Below, piece by piece: positions 50,052-59,865 of a DNA stretch of 64,000 bases. The position numbers and the translations under genes are program-made. The stretch's first letter is position 1, and every line of letters starts with the position of its first letter. The notes under the pieces were generated by a model. That model was given only the letters and a program-made list of their open reading frames with translations. It was not told the DNA's origin and did not search any database. Source of the stretch: Catenulispora acidiphila DSM 44928 (lineage in GTDB: Bacteria; Actinomycetota; Actinomycetes; Streptomycetales; Catenulisporaceae); NCBI RefSeq assembly GCF_000024025.1, contig NC_013131.1, forward strand, positions 248,001 to 312,000, written 5' to 3'.

Positions 50052-52037
50052 GTGTCATCCGAGAAGCCGCTGGTCTCCGAGTCCGCGTCCGCCGCCACTG
50101 ATGCCGGTGGGCGTGGTCTGCCGACTGCTCATGCCTTTCAGGTGGATCTGCGGGGGATCGTTGATCTGCTGTCGCATCATCTTTATTCGAGTCCGCGGGT
50201 GTTCGTGCGGGAGCTGCTGCAGAACGCGGTGGATGCGATCACCGCTCGGCGGGCGGTTGACGGGGGTGCTCCCGGGGTGGTGCGGATCATCGCCGACGGG
50301 GCGCAGGTGCAGGTCCGGGACAGTGGGATCGGGCTCACTGAGGACGAGGTGCACCGGTTTCTGGCCACGATCGGGCGCAGTTCGAAGCGGGGCGGGGCGG
50401 GTGCCGACGGGTTCGGCGGCGGGGTCGGGGGCGGGTTCGGCGGCGGGTTCGGCGACGCCGAGAGCGTGCTGGAGCTCGGGCGGAGCGACTTCCTGGGACG
50501 CTTCGGTATCGGTTTGCTCGCGTGCTTCGTGGTGGCCGACGAGATCTCCGTGGTGACGAAGTCCGCCGTGGACGCGGAGGCGCCGGCGGTCGAGTGGCGC
50601 GGTGCGTCTGACGGCCATTACGACATCAGAATCCTGGCTCCCGAAGAGACTCCCGCGCAGCCCGGTACGACCGTCACCCTGAAGCCCAGCCGCGGTAAGG
50701 AATTCTGGTTCCAGGCGCCGCGTGTCGTGGAGCTCGCCCGTGACTTCGGCAGCCTTCTGCCTTACGAGACCGTCCTCGAGGACGAAGCCGGCTACACCTA
50801 CCGCATCACCGAGACGCCGCCGGTCTGGGACCGCGAATACCCCTCCCCGGGCACCCGCTTCGAAGCGCTGGCCGCCTACTGCCAGGACACCCTCGGCTTC
50901 GCGCCGCTGGACATCATCGAGCTCAACATCCCGCTGCTGGGGATCAAAGGCGCCGCCTACATCCTCCCCACCGCGGCCACCGCCGCCACCGCGTCGGAGC
51001 AGGGCGGCCACCGCGTCCACATCAAGGGCATGCTGCTCACCGACCAGGCGCGCGGTCTGCTGCCGGACTGGGCCTTCTTCGTACGCTGCGTCATCGACAC
51101 CGACGCGCTGCGTCCCACGGCCTCGCGCGAAGCCCTGTACGAGGACGACCGGCTGGCCGCCGTCCGCGAAGCCCTCGGCAACCGCGTCCGCGACTGGCTC
51201 GCCGGCCTCGCCGCGACCGACCCGCCGCGCCTCAACCGCCTCCTGGCGGTCCACTACCTCGGCGTCAAAGCCCTGGCTCGCTTCGACGACGACCTGTTCG
51301 CCCTCACCCTTCCGTGGCTCCCCTTCGAGACCACGTCCGGCCGTCTGCCGCTGACCGCCTTCGCCGACCAGCACCGCGTCATCCACCTGACGGCCGGCGA
51401 CGAGGAGTTCCAGCAGGTCTCGCAGATCGCCGCGGCGGTCGGGCTCGGCGTGGTCAACGGCGGCTACACCTACGACGCCGACCTGGTCCGCAAGCTCCCG
51501 CGCGCGCTGCCCGGCGTCACCGTCCTGGACCTGGATCCCGAGACGATCGCCGCGCACCTGGACACCGTGGACTCCGTCGAGGAGCTCGCCGCCGGTCCGC
51601 TGCTGGCCACCGCCCGCCGGGTCCTGGACGTCCAGGACTGCGACGTGGCCCTGCGCGCCTACCACCCGGTCACCATCCCCGCGCTGCTCCTCGACGGCCG
51701 CGACGCCCGGCACGAGCGGGCCCGCGCGGACGCCGAGAGCGAGGCCTTGGCCGACGGCGACGACCTGTGGGCCGGTATCCTCGGCGCGCTGCGGACGGTC
51801 GGGCCGCGGGCACGCCTGGTCCTGAACCATCGCAGCCCACTGATCCAAGGCCTGATCGAGCTGGAGGACGCCGAACTGGCCGCCACCGGCATCGAGGCCG
51901 TCTACGGCCAGGCACTCCTGCTGTCCAAGCGGCCGATCCGCTCCAGCGAGTCGGCCCTGCTCAACCGGGCCTTCCTGGGGCTGCTCGGCTACGCGGTCGG
52001 ACAACGGCAGGAGCCTGAGACCGAGGAAGAGGACTGA
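50052..52037 (+). CDS. HSP90-family ATPase
   Basis: GTG 50052 is the likely start; the frame is open to 49935 through the DUF397 gene. The 661-residue protein has a GHKL ATPase domain: N-box RELLQNAVDA (53-62), DSGIG (90-94) and GRFGIGLLACFVVADEISV (about 155-173). A middle and C-terminal region in HSP90 order follows. A Gly-rich insert (about 114-139) sits in the ATP-lid position and is unusual. It is a chaperone-like ATPase, cytoplasmic. The stop is 9 bp before a large TPR gene, so the two probably work together. Classical TPR co-chaperones bind the HSP90 C-terminal EEVD; here the tail is EEED, which is suggestive. Confidence 0.85.
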   Translation: MSSEKPLVSESASAATDAGGRGLPTAHAFQVDLRGIVDLLSHHLYSSPRVFVRELLQNAVDAITARRAVDGGAPGVVRIIADGAQVQVRDSGIGLTEDEVHRFLATIGRSSKRGGAGADGFGGGVGGGFGGGFGDAESVLELGRSDFLGRFGIGLLACFVVADEISVVTKSAVDAEAPAVEWRGASDGHYDIRILAPEETPAQPGTTVTLKPSRGKEFWFQAPRVVELARDFGSLLPYETVLEDEAGYTYRITETPPVWDREYPSPGTRFEALAAYCQDTLGFAPLDIIELNIPLLGIKGAAYILPTAATAATASEQGGHRVHIKGMLLTDQARGLLPDWAFFVRCVIDTDALRPTASREALYEDDRLAAVREALGNRVRDWLAGLAATDPPRLNRLLAVHYLGVKALARFDDDLFALTLPWLPFETTSGRLPLTAFADQHRVIHLTAGDEEFQQVSQIAAAVGLGVVNGGYTYDADLVRKLPRALPGVTVLDLDPETIAAHLDTVDSVEELAAGPLLATARRVLDVQDCDVALRAYHPVTIPALLLDGRDARHERARADAESEALADGDDLWAGILGALRTVGPRARLVLNHRSPLIQGLIELEDAELAATGIEAVYGQALLLSKRPIRSSESALLNRAFLGLLGYAVGQRQEPETEEED

Positions 52038-52046
52038 GTCCGCCCG

Positions 52047-55000
52047 ATGTCGAGCACGCACATGCCCAGCACCAGCGAGCCCGCCTTCCACCAGATGACC
52101 TGGACCCCCGAGGACCTGCGCGCGGCCCTGGAGGCGAACGAGAACGAGCCGCCGGGCCGAGCCCGATCGGTCCGCGCCGAGACGCTGTTGGCCGCCGCCG
52201 ACAAGCTCGGCGACCCCGAGACCCAGATCTGCGCCCTGCACACCGTCATCGAAGCCTACGAGCGCGGCGGGGAGAGCTTCCGCTCGCCGGTGCTCTTCTC
52301 CCGCCTCCTGCGCCTGTGGGACCGCCACGGCAAGACCCTGCGCGACGCGAGCCGTCTGGAATACGAGACGCACTGGGTCTTCAAGTGGATGACCTCCGAC
52401 CTGCTCTCGGTCCCCGAGGTCCCGCTGGCGACGGTCACCGGCTTCGTCGATGAGATGGAGCGCCGCTACCGCCTGGCTGGATACGGCATGCGGGCCGTCC
52501 ACGCGCAGCGCTTCCGCATAGCGGAGCACCTGGGCGACACCGCGCAGGCCGAGGTGCACTTCGGACGCTGGCTGTCGGCCGATCGCGACCTGATGAGCGA
52601 CTGCCGCGCCTGCGAGCACCTGACGCAGGGCGTGTGGCGGGCGGAGAACGGCGACGACCTCGCCGCGATGCGGCTGTGGCGGCCGACCGTCGAGAACGAG
52701 ATCTCGTGTCTGGACGAGCCCGCCAGCACTCTTGCCGCGTCCCTGAAGCCACTGCTGCGTCTGCGCCGCTACGACGAAGCACGCTCGAATCACCTGCGTG
52801 GCTACCGCTTGCTGCGCGGACACGTCGAGCTGCGCACCGCCTTCGGACGCCACATCGAGTTCTGCGTGCTGTCTGGAAACGGCGAACGCGCCCTGGAGAT
52901 CCTCGCCGAGAACCGCCGCCTGTTCGACCCGCCCTACGAGCCGCTGGACTACCTCGAGTTCCTGTCCTGCGTCGCGTTGCTGCTGCGCAGCCGGGTCGAC
53001 GCCGGATCGACCGCGATCGTCGCCGGACCCGAGGGACGGGACTGGCCGGTCGCGGAGTTGCTGGCGCGCGTGCGATCGGAGATCGACGACCTCTCCGGAC
53101 GCTTCGACCGCCGCAACGGCACCAAGGTCGTGAGCGCGCGCGTCGCCGCCACGATGGACCAGACGTGGCTGGTCGCGGAGCTGCCGCTGATCGTCTCGCA
53201 GCGACCGCGACCCCAGCAGTTCCAGAAGCCGGAGCAGGCGCAGCAGCCCGGCCAGGCGCACGAGCCGGATCAGGCGCCGCTGGCTGCCGTGCCCGCCCAG
53301 CGCGAACCCGTCGCCGAGCCGCCCGACCCGGACGCGGACACCGACTTCTACGACCTTCTCGCCGAGGCGCGCCGGCTGTTCAACGTCGCGCACCCCAGCG
53401 CGATGAAGATGTGGGAACGCGTCGCGATCGCGGCCGATCGCCGAGGCATCGTGCTGGACCTTGAGGCGCAGGCCCAACTCGCCGAGGAACGCGCCGCCGA
53501 AGCGCTCGACCGCGAGGACATGGACCGGGCCGTCACGCTGCTCGGCGAGGCTGTCGAGCGCTACAAGGCAGGTGGGCTGGAAGGGCGCGCGGTCGCGGTG
53601 CAGGCGCGCAGGCTGCTGGCCGAGGCGTTGCAGAAGAAGACCTACGAGCCCATTCCGGAGCAGGCACTCGCCGCGCTCTACGCGACAGCTCGAGTCCTGC
53701 AAGCACGCGGACTGGCCGAGCCGGAGGACATCCTCACCGTCCGCCGCGCGCAGGCCTTCGAAGCGCGCAGGACGACCGAGGTCGGCGCCGACACCGACAC
53801 CGGCACCGGCACCGACCGCGACCGCGAATCAGCCTTCGACCACTTCGCAGCAAGCGTCGAAGCGCTCCTCGCCGATGCCATCGAGTTCGACGTCCCGGCC
53901 CGCGCCGCCGCCGCGCACACCATGCGCGCCGAGATCGCCCAGCGGCGCGGTCGGCCGGAGGAATCGGTCCCGGAGCTGCTGGCGGCCATAGCGCTGTACG
54001 ACCGCGCCGGGCGTCCGTGGGCGAATCTGCACCCGAACATGCTCCTCGCGCAGGCGTACCTCGCCTCCGACCGCGACGCAGACGCCGAGCGCGCCGGGCT
54101 GGCCGCCCTGGACATCGCCGAACGCTGGCCCGAGCAGCGGTTCCCGGCCGGATACACCCGCCAGGTGCTGGCCAACGCGACCGGCGGGCAGGGCCGCTAC
54201 ACCGACAGCGCCGAGCACGCGCTGCATGCCGTCGGCTGGGCCGACCGGCACGGCGTCCCGGACCTGGCCGCGAGCGCGCGCCACAGCCTGGCGTTCGCCT
54301 ACGAGCAGCTCGGCCGCGACGCCGACGCCGCCGCGATCCTGGAATCCGCGCTGCCGGAGATGATCCGGCACTTGGACGACCCGACGGTCGTCAACGCCCG
54401 CTGGGCCCTGGCCCGCTGCCTCGGCCGTCTGGAGGACTACCGGGGCGCCGCCGAGCAGTACCTGCTGGCCGCGTCGATCGCCGAGCACTTCCCGCAGCAG
54501 GGCGGCCACGCGATGCTCGCGGCGTCCGCCGGACACGCGCTGCGCGCCGCCGGGCTCGCCGACGAGGCGCGCCGGGCGTTCGACCGCGCCGTGATCCTGC
54601 TGCGCGCGCTGCCGGACCCGATCAACCTCGCCAAGACCCTCAGGGCCCTGGCCTGGGTGACCTTCGGCGAGTCGGAGGAGACCGCGCACGACATCGAGCG
54701 CGAGGACGTCCTGGACCAGGTGCTGCTCCTGTTCGCGGAGGCGGCGCAGGTCCTGGAGACCGCCGAGGCCTCCGGCGCCTATGAGCGCGACGCCCAGGTC
54801 ATCGCCTACGAACTGGCCGAGACCGACGACCAGCTGGCCCGCCTGCACCTGAACGCGGACCTGTCCGACAAGGCGATGCCGTACGCCGAGCGCGCGGCCG
54901 CCGGGTTCCGCGCGCTGCTCCCGCACAGCGCGATGGACTACGACTTCTCCGAGCAGATGGTCGCCTGGCTGCTGGACCGGTACGGCAGCCGCGACGCGGC

Positions 55001-55094
55001 GGTGGAGCGGCTGCGCGAGGCGATCGCCGCGTGCACCGAGGCCGGGGTCGAGGCGGTACGGTGCGTGGCGTTCCTGGAGCAGCTCGGGGACTGA
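52047..55094 (+). CDS. Large TPR protein paired with HSP90-like ATPase
   Basis: The 1015-residue protein is almost entirely helical. It has TPR-like repeats through residues 60-350 and 470-1000, and a Gln/Pro/Glu linker (about 385-425) with a further low-complexity Asp/Thr stretch near 575. There is no signal peptide or membrane segment. The start is ATG 52047, 9 bp after the HSP90 stop. It may be a client adaptor or sensor for the HSP90 protein; that is inferred from gene order and the general TPR-HSP90 relationship. No enzymatic domain is recognised. Confidence 0.8.
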   Translation: MSSTHMPSTSEPAFHQMTWTPEDLRAALEANENEPPGRARSVRAETLLAAADKLGDPETQICALHTVIEAYERGGESFRSPVLFSRLLRLWDRHGKTLRDASRLEYETHWVFKWMTSDLLSVPEVPLATVTGFVDEMERRYRLAGYGMRAVHAQRFRIAEHLGDTAQAEVHFGRWLSADRDLMSDCRACEHLTQGVWRAENGDDLAAMRLWRPTVENEISCLDEPASTLAASLKPLLRLRRYDEARSNHLRGYRLLRGHVELRTAFGRHIEFCVLSGNGERALEILAENRRLFDPPYEPLDYLEFLSCVALLLRSRVDAGSTAIVAGPEGRDWPVAELLARVRSEIDDLSGRFDRRNGTKVVSARVAATMDQTWLVAELPLIVSQRPRPQQFQKPEQAQQPGQAHEPDQAPLAAVPAQREPVAEPPDPDADTDFYDLLAEARRLFNVAHPSAMKMWERVAIAADRRGIVLDLEAQAQLAEERAAEALDREDMDRAVTLLGEAVERYKAGGLEGRAVAVQARRLLAEALQKKTYEPIPEQALAALYATARVLQARGLAEPEDILTVRRAQAFEARRTTEVGADTDTGTGTDRDRESAFDHFAASVEALLADAIEFDVPARAAAAHTMRAEIAQRRGRPEESVPELLAAIALYDRAGRPWANLHPNMLLAQAYLASDRDADAERAGLAALDIAERWPEQRFPAGYTRQVLANATGGQGRYTDSAEHALHAVGWADRHGVPDLAASARHSLAFAYEQLGRDADAAAILESALPEMIRHLDDPTVVNARWALARCLGRLEDYRGAAEQYLLAASIAEHFPQQGGHAMLAASAGHALRAAGLADEARRAFDRAVILLRALPDPINLAKTLRALAWVTFGESEETAHDIEREDVLDQVLLLFAEAAQVLETAEASGAYERDAQVIAYELAETDDQLARLHLNADLSDKAMPYAERAAAGFRALLPHSAMDYDFSEQMVAWLLDRYGSRDAAVERLREAIAACTEAGVEAVRCVAFLEQLGD

Positions 55095-55168
55095 AGCCCT
55101 TCGGCGTGCAACGATCCGGCCGCGGCCGGTCCTCTTCAGCGACATGAACCACGACGCGAGGGGGACGG

Positions 55169-55735
55169 ATGCGGGGTGAGAAGCGTGACCGGGACCGTGA
55201 CAGAGACCGTGATGGGAACGACAGACGCGGAATCGAGGAAGCCGAGTTCCGCGAGTACATGGTCAGCCGGTGGGGTGGTCTGGTCCGGTTCGCCTACGGT
55301 CTGACCGGCGACCGCGGCCACGCCGAGGACCTGGCACAGACCGCGCTGGCGAAGGCGTACGCGTCCTGGTCCAGAGTGCGGCGTGCGGACGACCCGGACG
55401 CCTACGTCCGCAGGATCCTGATCAACGCCAACCACCGCCGCTTCCGCAAACGCCGGGTCGACGAGCACGCCGGTCCCGGCGCCGCGGCGCGCGAGCCTGT
55501 CGTCACCGACGGCACCGCCGCGTTCGACCAGCGCGAGGCACTGGTCGCCGCGCTCATGGAGCTGCCGCCGAAACAGCGCGCGGTGGTCGTGCTCCGCTAC
55601 TGGGACGGCCTGACGGAGACCCAGGCCGCCACGGTGCTCGGCTGCTCGGTCGGCACCGTGAAGAGCCAGGCCTCGCGCGCCCTGGCCAAGCTCCGCACCA
55701 GCACACAGCTTCAGGACGGGAAGGTGATCTCGTGA
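55169..55735 (+). CDS. ECF sigma factor, SigE family
   Basis: This 188-residue ECF sigma factor has region 2 (FREYMVSRWGGLVRFAYGLTGDRGHAEDLAQTAL) and region 4 (LPPKQRAVVVLRYWDGLTETQAATVLGCSVGTVKSQASRAL). The first 20 residues are an unusual RDRDRDRD-type run. GAGGGGGA precedes the ATG. It overlaps its membrane partner (GTGA). It is paralogous to the 28573-29136 sigma. Confidence 0.92.
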   Translation: MRGEKRDRDRDRDRDGNDRRGIEEAEFREYMVSRWGGLVRFAYGLTGDRGHAEDLAQTALAKAYASWSRVRRADDPDAYVRRILINANHRRFRKRRVDEHAGPGAAAREPVVTDGTAAFDQREALVAALMELPPKQRAVVVLRYWDGLTETQAATVLGCSVGTVKSQASRALAKLRTSTQLQDGKVIS

Positions 55736-56865
55736 ACGACGCATATGGCGGACCGGACACCGACGGCGAGGCCCAAGACGGCGAGGGACTGTTCGCCGAC
55801 CTGGGCCACTTCGAGACCGGCGCCATCCCGGTGGACGCGACGGTGCGACAGGGCCGGGCGATCCGCACGCGGCGCCGGGTGATCGGCAGCGGGATGCTGG
55901 CGATCGCGGCGGCGCTGTCGATCGGCGTTCCGGTGGCGATCGCCGGCGGCGGGAGTTCCGCCGCCGGCGCGGCGAGCGGCCCGGACGGCGTGTACGCAGC
56001 CGTCAGCAGCGGGCCCCGTATCACGGTGAACCCGACGCCGCTCGTCCACGGCAAAGGGCAGTTCTCCGGCGCGGTCGACGGCAAGAAGTGGAGCATCGGC
56101 TTCGACAACAAGAACTGCTACGACATCTTGTGGGCCTGTGGTTCCCAGACTCTGGACCCGAGCACCAAGTACGGCACACTCGGCGTCAACGCGACCGTCG
56201 GGAACACCGACGACTACACCCTGTTCACGCAGCGGGACGTGGCGAGCGTCACGGTGGTTCTGCAGGACGGCGAAGTCCTGCACCTGGAGACGGTCCCGGT
56301 CAACGGCACGCCCGTGGTGCTCTTCGCGCTGCCGCCCGGCCTCGGGGTGAGCAAGATCGTGCTCTTCGACGGCAACGGCGCTCAGCTCGGCTTCTCGGCA
56401 CCGTTCACGATCAAGGGGTCCTTCAGCGCTCAAGGCCGGTGGTACAAGCCCGGTGAGACGCCGCCGCCGGCAGCGGGCCCGGTCGAATTGGCGCGCGGCA
56501 CGATGGGCGGCGACCAGATTGTCATGACCGCGTACACCGGCCCGTCGGGACCGTGCATCGTGTCTGTGCTGGGGAGCACCTCGAACGCTGACTGCATCCA
56601 CACCGGAACGATCACCGGGTCCTCGATCGACAGGAACGGCGGAGTCGGAGAAGCGGCCTCGGGCCTCGTCGCCCCGAACATCGCCCGCCTGCAGCTCGAC
56701 TTCGCCGACGGCACCAACGTTCCGGTCCCCGTCAAGAGCCTGGGCGGCTACCGCTTCTTCGCCTACATCGTCCCGTCCGGGAAGCAATCGACCGGCGTCA
56801 CCGCGTTCGACGCCGCCGGCAAAGCCCTCCCCGTCCAGACGAACACCCAGTACAACGCCGGATGA
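55732..56865 (+). CDS. Membrane-anchored partner of ECF sigma factor
   Basis: GTG 55732 overlaps the sigma stop (GTGA). The 377-residue protein has a cytoplasmic N-terminus (about 1-45) and one transmembrane helix (about 50-72, VIGSGMLAIAAALSIGVPVAIA). The extracellular beta-rich domain has Cys pairs (NCYDILWACGS and PCIVSVL/DCIHTG). No zinc anti-sigma motif is seen. Like the 27522-28583 protein, it probably regulates or is controlled by its sigma factor. Confidence 0.75.
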   Translation: MNDAYGGPDTDGEAQDGEGLFADLGHFETGAIPVDATVRQGRAIRTRRRVIGSGMLAIAAALSIGVPVAIAGGGSSAAGAASGPDGVYAAVSSGPRITVNPTPLVHGKGQFSGAVDGKKWSIGFDNKNCYDILWACGSQTLDPSTKYGTLGVNATVGNTDDYTLFTQRDVASVTVVLQDGEVLHLETVPVNGTPVVLFALPPGLGVSKIVLFDGNGAQLGFSAPFTIKGSFSAQGRWYKPGETPPPAAGPVELARGTMGGDQIVMTAYTGPSGPCIVSVLGSTSNADCIHTGTITGSSIDRNGGVGEAASGLVAPNIARLQLDFADGTNVPVPVKSLGGYRFFAYIVPSGKQSTGVTAFDAAGKALPVQTNTQYNAG

Positions 56866-56923
56866 CGTGTACCGAACCGAAATGGCCATCCCCGGCCACG
56901 ACGCGGTAAACTCTTGCCGCAAG

Positions 56924-56953
56924 AGCCCCTGTCGCCGCTTGCGACCAGGGGCT
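56924..56953. terminator. Hairpin between sigma operon and purA
   Basis: AGCCCCTG and CAGGGGCT arms are extended by GTCGC/GCGAC pairing (with one imperfect position) around a 5-base loop, followed by TCGGTCGTTCT. A weak T tract makes it a plausible terminator of the sigma operon. Confidence 0.5.
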
Positions 56954-57035
56954 TCGGTCGTTCTCTACAAGACGCGTCGCCCTAGAGGGACCTACTTGGC
57001 AGCTAGTAGGCGCTAAGCGTTGGAAAGGCATCTCC

Positions 57036-58319
57036 ATGCCCGCTCTCGTGCTCGTCGGCGCCCAGTGGGGCGACGAAGGCAAGGGTAAGGCCACGGACCT
57101 GCTCGGCGGCTCGGTCGACTACGTCGTCCGCTATCAGGGCGGCAACAACGCCGGCCACACGGTCGTCATCGGCGACCAGAAGTACGCCCTTCACCTGCTG
57201 CCCTCCGGCATCCTCTCGCCGGGCTGCGTGCCGGTGATCGGCAACGGCGTGGTCATCGACCCGGCCGTGCTGTTCGCCGAGCTCGACGGGCTCGACCAGC
57301 GCGGGGTGGACACCTCGCGGCTGCTGATCTCGGCCAACGCGCACCTGATCACGCCCTACCACCGGACCATGGACAAGGTCAGCGAGCGGTTCCTGGGCAA
57401 GAACAAGATCGGGACCACCGGCCGGGGCATCGGCCCGACCTACGCGGACAAGATCAACCGGATCGGGGTCCGGGTCCAGGACCTGTTCGACCCCTCGATC
57501 CTGCTGCAGAAGGTCGAGGGCGCGCTGCGCGACCGCAACCAGATGCTGGTCAAGGTGTACAACCGGCGCGCGCTGAGCGCCGAGGCGGTGGTCGAGGAGT
57601 ACCTGGGCTACGCCGAGCGGCTGCGCCCGATGGTCGCCGACACCTCCCTGGTGGTGAACAAGGCGCTGGACGAGGGCAAGGTCGTGCTGCTGGAGGGCGG
57701 CCAGGGCACGCTGCTGGACGTGGACCACGGGACCTATCCCTTCGTCACCTCCTCGAACCCGACCACCGGGGGGGCGTGCACCGGCGCCGGCATCGGCCCG
57801 ACACGCGTCACCCGGAGCATCGGCATCCTGAAGGCGTACGCGACCCGCGTCGGCGCCGGCCCGTTCCCGACCGAGCTGTTCGACGAGAACGGCGAGGCGC
57901 TGCGCCGCATCGGCCACGAGTACGGCGTCACCACCGGCCGGGACCGGCGCTGCGGCTGGTTCGACGCGCCGGTCGCGCGTTACGCCTCCCGGGTGAACGG
58001 CCTGACCGACTTCTTCCTCACCAAGCTCGACGTGCTGACCGGCTTCGAGCGGATCCCGGTCTGCGTGGCCTACGACGTGGACGGCGTCCGGCACGACGAG
58101 ATCCCGATGACCCAGACCGACTTCCACCACGCGACGCCGATCTACGAGGAGTTCCCGGGCTGGACCGAGGACATCTCGGGCTGCAAGTCCTTCGAGGACC
58201 TGCCGGAGAACGCGCAGTCCTATGTGAAGGCGCTGGAGAAGATGTCGGGCGCGCCGATCTCGGCGATCGGCGTCGGCCCGGAGCGCAACGCCACGATCCA
58301 GCTGCGCTCGTTCCTGTAG
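57036..58319 (+). CDS. purA: Adenylosuccinate synthetase
   Basis: This 427-residue enzyme joins IMP and aspartate with GTP to make adenylosuccinate in AMP synthesis. Family motifs are the P-loop [12 protein letters not shown] (about 10-21), [23 protein letters not shown] and [16 protein letters not shown] 57036 is preceded by GGAAAGG. It is a single gene with its own promoter region of about 170 bp. Confidence 0.97.
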   Translation: MPALVLVGAQWGDEGKGKATDLLGGSVDYVVRYQGGNNAGHTVVIGDQKYALHLLPSGILSPGCVPVIGNGVVIDPAVLFAELDGLDQRGVDTSRLLISANAHLITPYHRTMDKVSERFLGKNKIGTTGRGIGPTYADKINRIGVRVQDLFDPSILLQKVEGALRDRNQMLVKVYNRRALSAEAVVEEYLGYAERLRPMVADTSLVVNKALDEGKVVLLEGGQGTLLDVDHGTYPFVTSSNPTTGGACTGAGIGPTRVTRSIGILKAYATRVGAGPFPTELFDENGEALRRIGHEYGVTTGRDRRCGWFDAPVARYASRVNGLTDFFLTKLDVLTGFERIPVCVAYDVDGVRHDEIPMTQTDFHHATPIYEEFPGWTEDISGCKSFEDLPENAQSYVKALEKMSGAPISAIGVGPERNATIQLRSFL

Positions 58320-58372
58320 GACGTGCTCGTTGGCAGTTCTGTAAGGGCCTTCGGACGATTCCTTGACATGTT

Positions 58373-58396
58373 GCGGCCTCCCGAGCGGGAGGCCGC
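58373..58396 (+). promoter_or_regulatory. Hairpin covering the aminotransferase Shine-Dalgarno
   Basis: GCGGCCTCCC and GGGAGGCCGC are perfect 10-bp arms around GAGC. The 3' arm contains GGGAGG, the only good Shine-Dalgarno for ATG 58400. It may act as a translational block or as the purA terminator, though no T run follows. TTGACA lies just upstream at 58363. Confidence 0.65.
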
Positions 58397-58399
58397 ACG

Positions 58400-59788
58400 A
58401 TGTACGTTCTGGTTATGACTGAGATCTCCTCCGACGACCTGAAGGCAGCTGGCGCGCAGGTCTTCGCCGACGACCGCGCCCATGTGTTCCACTCCTGGTC
58501 GGCGCAGGGGGCGATCACTCCGCTCCCGATCGCCGGCGCGGAGGGCTCCTACTTCTGGGACTACGAAGGCAACCGCTACCTGGACTTCTCGTCCCAGTTG
58601 GTGAACACCAACATCGGCCACCAGCACCCCAAGGTGGTCGCGGCGATCCAGGAGCAGGCCGGCAAGCTGTGCACGATCGCGCCGTCGTTCGCCAACGACG
58701 TCCGCGGCGAGGCCGCGCGGCTGATCGCCGAGCTGGCGCCGGGCGACCTGAACTACGTGTTCTTCACCAACGGCGGCGCCGAGGCCGTCGAGAACGCGGT
58801 CCGCATGGCGCGGCTGCACACCGGCCGCACCAAGGTGCTGTCCACCTACCGCAGCTACCACGGCTCCACCTCGACGGCCATCTCCCTCACCGGCGACCCG
58901 CGCCGCTGGGCCAACGACGCCGTCGGCCAGTCCACCGGCGGCGCCGTGCACTTCTTCGGCCCGCACCTGTACCGCTCGCACTTCCACGCCACGACCGAGG
59001 CCGAGGAGTGCGAGCGCGCGCTGCTGCACCTGGAGCAGACCATCCAGTACGAGGGCCCGGCGACGGTCGCGGCGATCATCCTGGAGACCATCGTGGGCAC
59101 GGCCGGCGTGCTGATGCCGCCGGCGGGTTACCTCGCGGGCGTGCGCGCGCTGTGCGACAAGTACGGGATCGTCTACATCGCCGACGAGGTGATGGCCGGC
59201 TTCGCGCGCTCCGGCGCCTGGTTCGCGGTCGACCACTGGGGCGTCACCCCGGACCTGATCACCTTCGCCAAGGGCTCCAACTCCGGCTACGTCCCGGTCG
59301 GCGGTGTGATCATCTCCGAGAAGATCCGCGAGACCTTCAAGGACCGCGTGTACCCCGGCGGCCTGACCTACTCCGGGCACCCGCTGGCGTGCGCGTCCAT
59401 CGTCGCGACGATCAACGCGATGAAGGAGGAGGGCGTCATCGAGAACGCGGCACGGCTCGGCGAGGAGGTCTTCGGTCCGGCGCTGCGCGAGATCGCCGCG
59501 AAGCACGCGAGCGTCGGCGAGGTGCGCGGCGTCGGCGCGTTCTGGGCGCTGGACCTGGTCCGCTCCAAGGAGACGCGCGAGATGCTCGTGCCCTACAACG
59601 CCTCCGGCGCGGACGCGGCGCCGATGAACGAGCTCGCGGCGGCGATGAAGGCGCGCGGCGTGTGGCCGTTCGTCAACTTCAACCGGTTGCACGTGGTGCC
59701 GCCGTGCACCATCTCGGAAGCGGACGCGCGCAAGGGTCTGGCGGCATTGGACGAAGCGCTGGACGTCGTGGACGTGTACGCGAACTGA
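58400..59788 (+). CDS. Class III PLP-dependent aminotransferase
   Basis: The 462-residue enzyme has fold type I class III features: YLDFSSQLVNTNIGHQHPK, FFTNGGAEAVENAVRMAR, YRSYHGST, the PLP aspartate motif IADEVMAGFARSG and the Schiff-base lysine in TFAKGSNSGY. It is closest in style to taurine/beta-alanine/omega-amino acid:pyruvate aminotransferases; the substrate cannot be set. ATG 58400 has GGGAGG 7 bases upstream inside a hairpin; ATG 58415 (MTEISSDD) is the alternative. Confidence 0.88.
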   Translation: MYVLVMTEISSDDLKAAGAQVFADDRAHVFHSWSAQGAITPLPIAGAEGSYFWDYEGNRYLDFSSQLVNTNIGHQHPKVVAAIQEQAGKLCTIAPSFANDVRGEAARLIAELAPGDLNYVFFTNGGAEAVENAVRMARLHTGRTKVLSTYRSYHGSTSTAISLTGDPRRWANDAVGQSTGGAVHFFGPHLYRSHFHATTEAEECERALLHLEQTIQYEGPATVAAIILETIVGTAGVLMPPAGYLAGVRALCDKYGIVYIADEVMAGFARSGAWFAVDHWGVTPDLITFAKGSNSGYVPVGGVIISEKIRETFKDRVYPGGLTYSGHPLACASIVATINAMKEEGVIENAARLGEEVFGPALREIAAKHASVGEVRGVGAFWALDLVRSKETREMLVPYNASGADAAPMNELAAAMKARGVWPFVNFNRLHVVPPCTISEADARKGLAALDEALDVVDVYAN

Positions 59789-59865
59789 CAGCTACTTCAC
59801 CAGGTAAGACTCGCCTGTTCGCGTCCTGAGCTGGATCAAGGAGCGGACACCACTAAAGTTGCCAC

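Noticed and set aside
50055-53702. A 1215-residue open frame on the minus strand
   Set aside because: It lies opposite the HSP90 and TPR genes and has the compositional bias of an antisense frame. The plus-strand products have real motifs.
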